Positions 1-6,394 of a DNA stretch of 19,856 nucleotides are shown piece by piece (the first letter of the stretch is position 1; every line of letters starts with the position of its first letter). Position numbers and translations under genes: made by a program. Where the stretch lies: assembly GCA_038231615.1 (NCBI GenBank), contig JBBRLA010000072.1:1-19856 (forward strand), given 5' to 3'. The stretch comes from JBBRLA01 sp038231615. GTDB taxonomy: Bacteria; Myxococcota_A; Polyangia; Palsa-1104; JAEUJZ01. The notes beneath the pieces are model-generated. The model made no database searches, was not told the DNA's origin, and was given only the letters and a program-made list of their open reading frames with translations.

Positions 1-309
1 CCTTTCTCCATTTTCCTTTTCAACATCGGCCAAGGGTTTCGCCGCAGCGGGTGGGCCGAGGAGGCGCTGTCGACCTACCGGCGCTTCTTGCGACAGGACC
101 CGGCTTCCCCGTTACGGAAGGAGGCGCTCGGTTACGTGAGTGATCTCGGCAACCAGATCTACAACCCGCCGCTTTACCGGCGGCCCTGGTTCTGGGGCGT
201 AGTCGGCAGCGTCGTCGTTGCCGCCGGAGTCGGCCTGGGCCTCGGACTGACGTTGTACACGGAACGGCAACCGCAGGTCATTCCTCAGTCGTTCTCGCTC
301 CGGCGGTAG
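1..309 (+). CDS. C-terminal part of a TPR protein with a C-terminal membrane helix (5' end outside window)
   Basis: Frame 1 is open from the first base to the TAG at 307-309, so the gene starts left of the window. The visible part begins with a TPR-like helix pair: FNIGQGFRRSGWAEEALSTY, then RRFLRQDPAS and a helix with basic and acidic residues. This fits the last TPR unit of a protein counting 'steps' by alternating helices. A short linker (NPPLYRRPWFW) leads into one hydrophobic segment of about 20 residues rich in Gly, Val and Leu (GVVGSVVVAAGVGLGLGLTL). A short polar tail of about 20 residues ends the protein. TPR domains of this kind with one C-terminal helix are common in Myxococcota, where they are usually unnamed. 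The role cannot be told from this fragment; a scaffold or envelope protein is likely. It converges on the next gene with a 15-nt gap. Confidence 0.75.
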   Translation, partial: PFSIFLFNIGQGFRRSGWAEEALSTYRRFLRQDPASPLRKEALGYVSDLGNQIYNPPLYRRPWFWGVVGSVVVAAGVGLGLGLTLYTERQPQVIPQSFSLRR

Positions 310-324
310 GCGGATTCGTCATCA

Positions 325-1167
325 TCAAGGGCGGTAGCGCATGATGCTTGCTCCGCTGAGGGCACAGACGTCGTTTGGGCTGGCGCCCCACAGGGCCGAG
401 ATGCCGCCCCCCGGTGAGGGGACGCTGTGAAACGAGTCTCCATAGCCGCGGAAAAGAGTCTTGCCCTGGTCCTCGATCCCTCCCGCGGTGCCTGCTACCC
501 ACACGTCGTCGGGTCCGGTCCCCAAAATGCTGCTCAGCGAGGCCGTCGTCCCACTGGACACGGGCCGCCAGCGACTGCCATCCCAGTGGATGAGCGTGCC
601 GTGCTCGCCTGCGGCCCACACGTCGTTCGACTTTCGACCCCATTCGGTGAGCGAGGAGTGGGTCGGTCCGGTCTCCACGGGCGTCCAACGGGTCCCGTCC
701 CAGTGCTGGATATTGCCGTCAGTCCCGATCCCCCAGGCATCGCTGGGGCCGAAGCTGTAGATCTGGTGGAGGTCAACGAGCAATCGCTGCAAGCTCATGC
801 CTTCCCAATGGAAGGAAACCCTGTCGCCTGATACCCACACGTCCCGAGGACCGCTTCCCGTAACGAACCGCCTGAGGTCGAACGTGGCGAACAAGACCTG
901 CCAGGACATGCCGTTCCATCGACGCACCACCCGCACCACCCCGTCCACGGTGAGCACCCACACGTCCGCGGGGCCGCTCCCCCAAACACTCATGGGCATG
1001 GCCTGCGTACCGGTATCGAAGAGTGCCCAGCTCAGCCCATCCCAGTGTAAGAGGCCGTAGCTGAAAGCGGCCCACACATCGTTCACGCCACTTCCCCAAA
1101 GCCCAAATCCGCTTGCGACCGCATTGGCCTTGTCATTCTCACCGCCGAGTTGCCAGGTCCAGGCCAC
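325..1167 (-). CDS. WDG-repeat beta-propeller-like protein, start uncertain (possibly 5'-damaged)
   Basis: The protein is built from about seven degenerate repeats of 30-50 residues with the pattern G(S/T)GPxDVWxxGxxGxIxHWDGxxW. Examples are GSGVNDVWAAF, GSGPADVWVL, GSGPRDVWVS, SFGPSDAWGIG, KSNDVWAAG, GTGPDDVWVAG and a last degenerate NDVCALS. Such arrays fold as beta-propellers and are abundant as secreted or lipoprotein-type proteins in Myxococcota; their function is mostly unknown. The first usable start codon is the GTG at 1165-1167, but it lies inside a repeat (KRWDGVAW). The frame stays open upstream to a TGA at 1312-1314 and encodes another repeat (AWAVGQVGTIKRWDG) without any ATG, GTG or TTG. 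The true N-terminus, where a signal peptide is expected, is therefore missing, frameshifted or begins with CTG. The gene may be a decaying fragment. Confidence 0.6.
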   Translation of the reverse strand: MAWTWQLGGENDKANAVASGFGLWGSGVNDVWAAFSYGLLHWDGLSWALFDTGTQAMPMSVWGSGPADVWVLTVDGVVRVVRRWNGMSWQVLFATFDLRRFVTGSGPRDVWVSGDRVSFHWEGMSLQRLLVDLHQIYSFGPSDAWGIGTDGNIQHWDGTRWTPVETGPTHSSLTEWGRKSNDVWAAGEHGTLIHWDGSRWRPVSSGTTASLSSILGTGPDDVWVAGTAGGIEDQGKTLFRGYGDSFHSVPSPGGGISALWGASPNDVCALSGASIMRYRP

Positions 1168-1311
1168 GCCGTCCCAGCGCTTGATCGTGCCTACCTGCCC
1201 GACCGCCCATGCACGTCCACCCAGCGGATCGTCGCGACCCGCAAGGCCACGAATAATCAGCCTGATCAGCGCCCGCAGGTCGGGCGGCCCGCAAAGAACC
1301 AGCGTCAGCCT
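1168..1311 (-). other. In-frame upstream extension of the propeller gene lacking a standard start codon
   Basis: Reading the minus strand in the frame of the propeller gene, 1311 down to 1168 has no stop. It encodes a short hydrophobic stretch (LTLVLCG), a linker, and one more repeat half (RAWAVGQVGTIKRWDG). An ATG at 1313-1315 sits one base out of phase: deleting one A after it would give MRLTLVLCG, which resembles the start of an exported lipoprotein. This suggests a single-base frameshift at the extreme 5' end, in the genome or in the assembly. Inference only. Confidence 0.35.
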
Positions 1312-1358
1312 TCATTTGTCGCCTCTTCGGGGTGGTGTCTCATCCCAGAGATGTCATA

Positions 1359-1384
1359 TTGTCTCGGGCGCGCTAGATAGACAA
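1359..1384. promoter_or_regulatory. Dyad TTGTCT-N14-AGACAA upstream of egtD
   Basis: TTGTCT at 1359-1364 is the exact reverse complement of AGACAA at 1379-1384, with 14 nt between them. It lies about 75 nt before the proposed egtD start, in a non-coding stretch between two outward-facing gene starts. GGGCGC at 1366-1371 and GCGCCC at 1386-1391 form a second, overlapping inverted pair. This is a candidate operator or hairpin; no regulator is identified. Confidence 0.25.
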
Positions 1385-1415
1385 GGCGCCCGCCCGCTGG
1401 CGGCCCCAGGCGTCT

Positions 1416-1432
1416 TTTGACGTCCTTTGACA
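1416..1432 (+). promoter_or_regulatory. Direct repeat TTTGAC-N4-TTTGAC(A) before egtD
   Basis: TTTGAC occurs at 1416-1421 and again at 1426-1431, exactly 10 bp apart, one helical turn. This spacing is typical of sites bound by response-regulator or other tandem-binding factors. The second copy contains a perfect TTGACA (1427-1432) that would match a -35 box, but no good -10 hexamer follows at 16-18 bp. The repeat ends 26 nt before the proposed egtD start codon. It may be an activator site or chance. Confidence 0.25.
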
Positions 1433-1458
1433 CATCGGCGACATCAGGAGGTCTCGGC

Positions 1459-2589
1459 TTGTACGTCTCTTCTTCTTCTCGGACTCTCCGGCCTTCTTCG
1501 GCCAGTCCCTCCTGTACCCAGGCGTCCCCGGCCGCGGACTTTCTCGCCGCCGACTCGCCGCCGCTGCTCTTGCTGGACGCCGGCCGCGCCGAGGACCGCG
1601 GGCGCATGGTCCGGGAGGTCACCCAGGGCCTGGGCGACCCGGTGCAGAAGTCGATCCCGCCGACGTACTTCTACGACCGCGAGGGTTCGGATATTTATGA
1701 GGAGATCACCGAGCTGCCCGAATACTACCCCACCCGCACCGAGGCGGCCCTGTTGCAGCGCATTCTCCCGGAACTGCGGCGCCTGGTCTGTCCGCAACAG
1801 CTCGTCGAGCTGGGCAGCGGGTCCTCGACCAAGACCCGGTTGCTCTTCGAGGTCTTCCCCAAGGATCAAAGTGGGTCGGCCCCGGTCTACATCCCCATCG
1901 ACGTCAGCCGTTCCATGCTGGAGCAGACGGCGCGGCGGCTGGTGAAAGAGTATCCGCACCTGCGGGTGCTGGGCCTTGCCGGGCAGTACGAAGACGCCAT
2001 TCAGTCGCTGCCGCCGTCGAATTCGCGCCTGGTGGTATTCCTGGGCGGGACCATCGGCAACTTCACCCCGACCTTTCAGTCCGCCTTCTTCACCAGGCTG
2101 GCCCTTTTCCTGCGGCCGGGGAACCACCTGCTTCTGGGCTTCGATCGCCGCGCCCACCAACGGAAGCCGACCCACGTCATCGACGCCGCCTACAACGATG
2201 CCCAGGGCACCACCGCGCGCTTCAACCTGAACCTTTTGCGCCGCCTGAACCGGGAACTGGGCGCCGATTTCGTCCCGTCGAATTTCGCCCATCGGGCACT
2301 GTACAACCCATCCAATGACCAGATCGAGATGCACCTCAGCAGTCTGTGCGATCAGACGGTGCACGTGCCGCCTGGCGGCGCCTATCACTTCCGCCAAGGG
2401 GAGACCATCCTCACGGAACTTTCGCGCAAGTTCGATCCGGACGAACTCGCCACGTGGTTCTCCAGCCGGGGCTTTCGCTGCGTGCAGAAATGGACCGATG
2501 ACGCCGAATACTTCGGCCTGATGCTGCTGAAGCGCGACGAATCGAATCAGGACGAGACGCAGCGGAAGGTGGCGTACAGGAAAGGGTAG
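1459..2589 (+). CDS. egtD: L-histidine N(alpha)-methyltransferase EgtD
   Basis: EgtD transfers three methyl groups from S-adenosylmethionine to the amino nitrogen of histidine, giving hercynine, the first step of ergothioneine synthesis. The family signature is strong: SIPPTYFYDREGS (about 65-77), LPEYYPTRTE, the SAM-binding motif ELGSGSSTKTR (117-127), YIPIDVS, VVFLGGTIGNF (192-202), FNLNLLRRLNRELGADF, QIEMHL and TELSRKF (319-325). The last two correspond to the histidine-binding Met and Glu region known in the mycobacterial enzyme. I chose the TTG at 1459 because a full AGGAGG (1446-1451) lies 7 nt upstream; this gives 376 aa. A TTG at 1417 and an ATG at 1606 are the alternatives, and the latter would remove part of the N-terminal helix region. 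The 3' end overlaps the convergent egtB by 43 bp. Confidence 0.9.
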   Translation: MYVSSSSRTLRPSSASPSCTQASPAADFLAADSPPLLLLDAGRAEDRGRMVREVTQGLGDPVQKSIPPTYFYDREGSDIYEEITELPEYYPTRTEAALLQRILPELRRLVCPQQLVELGSGSSTKTRLLFEVFPKDQSGSAPVYIPIDVSRSMLEQTARRLVKEYPHLRVLGLAGQYEDAIQSLPPSNSRLVVFLGGTIGNFTPTFQSAFFTRLALFLRPGNHLLLGFDRRAHQRKPTHVIDAAYNDAQGTTARFNLNLLRRLNRELGADFVPSNFAHRALYNPSNDQIEMHLSSLCDQTVHVPPGGAYHFRQGETILTELSRKFDPDELATWFSSRGFRCVQKWTDDAEYFGLMLLKRDESNQDETQRKVAYRKG

Positions 2590-3887
2590 TGCCAGAAGAA
2601 CCAGTTGCGGAACGAACGCCGCAGAAGGCGCCCGTCGGTGAAGCAGGACCCGCCCTTGAGCACCCGGTGTTTCCCGTCGAAGAAGTCGGCGGAGTAGCCG
2701 GGGTAAGAGGAGAAGGGAGCGAAGCCCGGAAAGGGGCCAAAGACGGTGTCGGTCCACTCCCAACCATTGCCGACAAGGTCGTGGACGCCAAAGGGGCTAG
2801 CCCCGGCGGGGGTCGCGCCCACGCGGGTGCAGGACCAGCGGACAAAGTCGAAGGTTCCGCGGGTGGCGTCCGGGGGGGCTTCTCCCCACGGGTAGCGGCG
2901 CCCGTCATCGCCATGGGCGGCGCGGTGCCACTCGGGTTCGGTGGGCAGGCGCTGGTGGACGAAACGGGCGTAGGCGCGCGCCTCGGCGTGGGTGACCTGG
3001 ACCGGGAAGGAAAGCGGCAGCGCCCGATCGGAAAAAAGGCCGCGGAGCAGCCAGTCCTCTCGGTCCTTCTTCCAGAAGGCCGGATGGGTCAACCCGCGCT
3101 CGTTGAAGAAGGCCCAGGCGGTGGCGTCCCACAGCTCGCGCCGGGAGTAGCCCCCAGCGGCGACGAAGTCGAGAAACTGCCCATTGGTCACGTTGTGGAC
3201 GTCGATGGAGAAGCGCGGTACCGGCACCTCGTGGCGCGGGAACTCGTTGTCCCAGCCGAAGTCGAACTCGTCCTCGTCCGCACCGAGCACTGCGGTGCCT
3301 GCGGGGACCTCGGCCTGTTCGGAGGGACCGCTGGTTCCATCGGGGCCGCCGTCCAGGGACTCCCGCGGCACCCCGGCGGGCGGGCGCTTCCAGTCGTGGG
3401 GAAGCTGATGCAAGAGGTAGAGCAGCGTCTCCTGGTGCATCAGCTCGTGCTCCAGGAGCAAGAAGAAGAGCTTGCCCCGGCGCAGGTGCGGGTGGCGGGA
3501 CCCGGAGAACATGCCGGGTTCGCAAAGGGCCGCCTGAAGGCGCCTGCCGACCTCCTCCTTGTAGGCCCGGACCTCGTCGCGGGGCGGCCAGAGGGTGACG
3601 CTGCCTATCTGGGCCGCCGCCTCGTTCTCGGGGTCGATGCCCCTGCCGAAAAGCTGGTCCAGGGCCGGGGCGAAGGATCGCTGCCCCAGCACGCCCAGGC
3701 ACAAGGTATTGAAGTTGAAAGCGTCCAGGTGCCCATCGTAAAAGCGGATCGGGTGGCGCAGGCTGATGGGTCGCTGGTCGTAGCCGGGGCCCTCCCGGAC
3801 CAGGGCAAAGATCTGCTCGCTGCGCGCTCGGGTCGCGGCGAAGGCGGAGATGAGCTTGGCGGAAAGGGATTCATCGGGGTCGATCAT
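2547..3887 (-). CDS. egtB: Ergothioneine sulfoxide synthase EgtB (DinB-like plus FGE-sulfatase domains)
   Basis: EgtB is a non-heme iron enzyme that uses O2 to join the imidazole C2 of hercynine to a cysteine thiol and oxidise the sulfur. The 446-aa protein has a DinB-like N-terminal domain (about 10-165) with the iron-ligand pattern HELMHQE (H147, H151) and a likely third ligand H53 in FYDGHLDAF. A formylglycine-generating-enzyme-like domain follows (about 195-445): DNEFPRHEV, VTNGQFLDF, RLPTEPEWHRAA, YPWGEA, GNGWEWT, VLKGGSC, RRSFRNWF and TFRCV. Start: the ATG at 3887 directly follows the TGA of the transporter gene, with GAGG 8 nt upstream. The segment LRHPIRFYDGH reads more like OvoA than the mycobacterial EgtB type. 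There is no C-terminal methyltransferase domain, and EgtD is next door, so ergothioneine rather than ovothiol is the likely product. The thiol donor (cysteine or gamma-glutamylcysteine) cannot be decided by eye. Confidence 0.87.
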   Translation of the reverse strand: MIDPDESLSAKLISAFAATRARSEQIFALVREGPGYDQRPISLRHPIRFYDGHLDAFNFNTLCLGVLGQRSFAPALDQLFGRGIDPENEAAAQIGSVTLWPPRDEVRAYKEEVGRRLQAALCEPGMFSGSRHPHLRRGKLFFLLLEHELMHQETLLYLLHQLPHDWKRPPAGVPRESLDGGPDGTSGPSEQAEVPAGTAVLGADEDEFDFGWDNEFPRHEVPVPRFSIDVHNVTNGQFLDFVAAGGYSRRELWDATAWAFFNERGLTHPAFWKKDREDWLLRGLFSDRALPLSFPVQVTHAEARAYARFVHQRLPTEPEWHRAAHGDDGRRYPWGEAPPDATRGTFDFVRWSCTRVGATPAGASPFGVHDLVGNGWEWTDTVFGPFPGFAPFSSYPGYSADFFDGKHRVLKGGSCFTDGRLLRRSFRNWFFWHYPFLYATFRCVSS

Positions 3888-5444
3888 TCATTGCGCCTCG
3901 ACATGTCCGGTCCTCCGCCACCCGCGTACCACCTCGGCGACGTCGCGCTTCTTGCCGTCCACCTCGTAGTTCAGCCGGCGCATCTGCTCGGTCGACAGGA
4001 CGCCGCCGAGGCCGAGCAGGGCCTCCCGCGCCCCGGGCACCCGCGAGAGAGAATCGCGACGGGCGATCACCACCGCCTCGTAGGGCGGGAAGTAGCCGCG
4101 GTCGTCTTCCAGTTGAAAAAGATCCAGCGCGGCGACCAGCCCATCGGTGGAGTTGCCAGCAATGAGGTCGATCTCGCCCGACGCCAGGGCCCGGTAGGTC
4201 AGCGAGAGGTCCATCTCTTTCGGGCGGTCGGCGAAGCGCAGGCCGTAGGTTTTGGCGAAGCCGGGGTAGCCGTCGGGGCGCGACATGAAGTCCTGGCCGA
4301 AGCCGGCGTGCCATCCGGGGGTGTAGCGGGCGCTTTCGGAAAGGGTGCGCAGCCCCAGCCGGCGCGCATCGGCGCCGCGAACCAGGATGGCGAAGTCGTT
4401 GCGGAAACCCAGGGGCGGGCCGACTTCCAGAGCAAAACGGTCGGCGTACTCGCGGCGGATCCGCTCGTGGACCAGGCGGGGATCGGGCAGCGGGGGGTGG
4501 TGCAAGATGACGGTGTAGGCGGTGCCGGTGTACTCGGGGTAGGCGTCGATCTGCCCGGCCACAAGGGCCTCGTGACACAGGCTGCCGCCCAGCTCGAAGC
4601 GGCGCTCGACGTCGATCCCCCGTGCCTCCAGGGTCTGGGCGATGAGTTCGCCCAGGATCACCTGCTCGGTGTAGTCCTTCGAGCCGATGAGGAACACGGG
4701 ATTGTGGGGCTTTCCCCGGGCCAGTGCGCCCGCCGCGTGGAACATGGCGTAGCCGCAGGTCGCGATGCACAGAGCACCCAGCACCAGGGCCAGGCTGCCG
4801 CCGGGCAGGCGGCGCGCTCGCGTGTGTCCGATGCGCGATTCCAGAAGACCGATCAAGGAATCGGCCAGAAGGGCCAGCAGGGCGGCGGGCACCGCGCCCA
4901 GAAGGATCAGCCGGTTGTCATTCATGCGCAGGCCGCGGAAAATATAGGTCCCCAGGCCCCCCGCGCCAATGGCCGCGGCGATGGTGGCCACCCCGACGGA
5001 GATCACCACCGCCACCCGGACCCCGGCGAGGATCACGCTGGCGGCCAGGGGCAGTTCGACTTGCCACAGGATCTGCCAGTCGGTCATGCCCATGGCCAGG
5101 GCGGCCTCGCGCACATTGCGATCCACGCCCTCGATGCCGGTGGCGGTGTTGCGGATGACCGGCAAGAGCGCGTAGAGGACCAGGGCGATCACCGCGGCGC
5201 GGATGCCGATGCCGCCGACGAGGGGCAGGGGCATGAGCAGGCCGAAGAGCGCCAGGCTGGGCACGGTCTGAAGCACATTGGCCAGGCCCAGCACCGGGCG
5301 GCGCAGGCCCGGCCGGCGGGTCAGCAGGACGCCCACGGGCAGGCCGACGGCCACCGCCAGCCCCGTGGAAAGCAGCACCAGAAGCAAGTGCTCGCGGACC
5401 AGGGACAGAAGCTCGCGGAGGTGCTGCGAGAGGAAGGCCATCAT
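3888..5444 (-). CDS. egtU: Fused ABC permease/solute-binding protein, predicted ergothioneine importer EgtU (OpuC/ProWX family)
   Basis: One 518-aa chain joins an osmoprotectant-type permease to its binding protein. Residues 1-235 hold about six membrane helices and the EAA loop that contacts the ATPase (EAALAMGMTDWQILWQVELP, 113-132). Residues 248-515 form a type II binding domain with family motifs GSKDYTEQVILGEL, ELGGSLCHEAL and IDAYPEYTGTAYT. This architecture is shared by choline/betaine uptake proteins and by EgtU of the ergothioneine importer EgtUV. I favour ergothioneine because the TGA (3888-3890) directly abuts the ATG of egtB, so the two are translationally coupled. The start codon overlaps the ATPase stop (ATGA), with AAGGG 8 nt upstream. 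Glycine betaine, choline or carnitine remain possible ligands; homology alone does not decide. Confidence 0.7.
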   Translation of the reverse strand: MMAFLSQHLRELLSLVREHLLLVLLSTGLAVAVGLPVGVLLTRRPGLRRPVLGLANVLQTVPSLALFGLLMPLPLVGGIGIRAAVIALVLYALLPVIRNTATGIEGVDRNVREAALAMGMTDWQILWQVELPLAASVILAGVRVAVVISVGVATIAAAIGAGGLGTYIFRGLRMNDNRLILLGAVPAALLALLADSLIGLLESRIGHTRARRLPGGSLALVLGALCIATCGYAMFHAAGALARGKPHNPVFLIGSKDYTEQVILGELIAQTLEARGIDVERRFELGGSLCHEALVAGQIDAYPEYTGTAYTVILHHPPLPDPRLVHERIRREYADRFALEVGPPLGFRNDFAILVRGADARRLGLRTLSESARYTPGWHAGFGQDFMSRPDGYPGFAKTYGLRFADRPKEMDLSLTYRALASGEIDLIAGNSTDGLVAALDLFQLEDDRGYFPPYEAVVIARRDSLSRVPGAREALLGLGGVLSTEQMRRLNYEVDGKKRDVAEVVRGWRRTGHVEAQ

Positions 5445-6382
5445 GCGCGGGCCCTTTGCGGGCCGGAGACCGCTAGGAGATCGTCGAGGCGCAGGGTGTC
5501 GCGGTAGGCGGCAGCGCGGGGATCGGTGGAGGCCAGGAAGCCCTGGGGGGTGGTCAAGAGCGCCAGCTTGCCGTGATCCATCAGGCCGATGCGCGTGCCC
5601 AGGAGCAACGCCTCGCGCACGTCGTGGGTGACGAACACCGCGGTCTTGTTGAGTTTTTTACACAGTGCGCCGAACTCCTTTTGCAGGGTGGCCCGGGTGA
5701 TGGGATCCAGTGCGCCGAAGGGTTCGTCAAGGAGCAGGAGCGGCGGGTCGGCGGCCAGGGCGCGGGCGACGCCGACGCGCTGGCGCTGCCCGCCGGACAG
5801 TTCACGGGGGTAGCGCCCGGTGAAGCGGTCGCCGTCCAGGCCGACCAGCTCCAGCATCTCGGCGACGCGGGCCACGATGCGGGCCGGGGCCCAGCCCAGA
5901 AGCGAGGGGACCAAGCCGATGTTGCGCCCCACGGTGAAGTGGGGGAAGAGGCCCGCCTCCTGGATGACGTAGCCGGTGTGCCGGCGCAAGGCGATGGGGT
6001 CCCAGTCGCTCGTCGCCCGGCCCTCGATCAGGACCTCGCCTGCGGTGGGCAGGATGAGATGGTTGATCAGGCGCAGGGTGGTGGTCTTGCCACAGCCGGA
6101 CTCGCCCAGGAGCACCAGGATCTCGCCGCGGTGGATGGCCAGGTCCAGGTCGCTGACAATGGGCGTGGGCGCCCCGGGGACGCCGTACTTCACGGCGCGG
6201 AAGCGGACTACGGCATCCTTCACCGCGGCGCTTGGCACTTCGCTACCCTCCACCGCGGCGCTTGGCACTTCGCTACCCTCCACCGCGGCGCTTGGCACTT
6301 CGCTACCCTCCACCGCGGCGCCTGGCGCTTCGCGGGTCGGGGGGCTGGTCTCGGGCATCGGGGTCTTGGTCCTGGTCATCAT
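5441..6382 (-). CDS. egtV: ABC transporter ATPase, predicted EgtV (OpuCA/ProV-like, no CBS domains)
   Basis: The ATPase drives the fused permease encoded next. All nucleotide-binding motifs are intact in the 313-aa protein: Walker A GESGCGKTT (93-101), Q-loop Q141, signature LSGGQRQRVG (195-204), Walker B LLLLDEP (215-221) and H-loop H253. Osmoprotectant ATPases of the OpuCA type carry C-terminal CBS domains that sense ionic strength. This protein stops soon after the core, so osmotic gating of that kind is unlikely. The first 55 residues are an odd extension: three exact AAVEGSEVPS decapeptides (about 22-51) encoded by a 30-bp tandem DNA repeat, then a normal ABC start (AVVRFRAVKYG). The gene begins 12 nt after the menE stop with a weak ribosome site; a later ATG (codon 9) has AGGA about 10 nt upstream and is an alternative. 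It overlaps egtU by 4 nt. Confidence 0.8.
   Translation of the reverse strand: MMTRTKTPMPETSPPTREAPGAAVEGSEVPSAAVEGSEVPSAAVEGSEVPSAAVKDAVVRFRAVKYGVPGAPTPIVSDLDLAIHRGEILVLLGESGCGKTTTLRLINHLILPTAGEVLIEGRATSDWDPIALRRHTGYVIQEAGLFPHFTVGRNIGLVPSLLGWAPARIVARVAEMLELVGLDGDRFTGRYPRELSGGQRQRVGVARALAADPPLLLLDEPFGALDPITRATLQKEFGALCKKLNKTAVFVTHDVREALLLGTRIGLMDHGKLALLTTPQGFLASTDPRAAAYRDTLRLDDLLAVSGPQRARA
6221..6335. repeat. 30-bp in-frame tandem repeat (3 exact copies plus a diverged fourth)
   Basis: Exact 30-bp units lie at 6221-6250, 6251-6280 and 6281-6310. A diverged, shorter match follows at 6311-6335, and each unit starts with CACCGCGGCGCTTGGCACTT. On the coding (minus) strand they encode AAVEGSEVPS repeats at the N-terminus of the transporter ATPase. 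The unit is a multiple of three, so copy number can change without breaking the frame. The first 13 bases also occur in the menD tail repeat. Confidence 0.95.
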
Positions 6383-6394
6383 TCTGTGTAGAGC

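Noticed and set aside
1305..1622. Minus-strand frame of 105 codons over the start of egtD
   Set aside because: It covers the egtD ribosome site and N-terminus in antisense and shows no recognisable feature.
2547..3887. Naming the gene ovoA (ovothiol synthesis)
   Set aside because: No fused C-terminal methyltransferase domain and a neighbouring egtD; EgtB fits better despite the OvoA-like N-terminal wording.
2589..5507. Very long plus-strand frame (972 codons) opposite egtB and the transporter gene
   Set aside because: It is the antisense frame of two clearly recognised genes, with low-complexity Gly/Gln/His/Ala composition typical of shadow frames in high-GC DNA.
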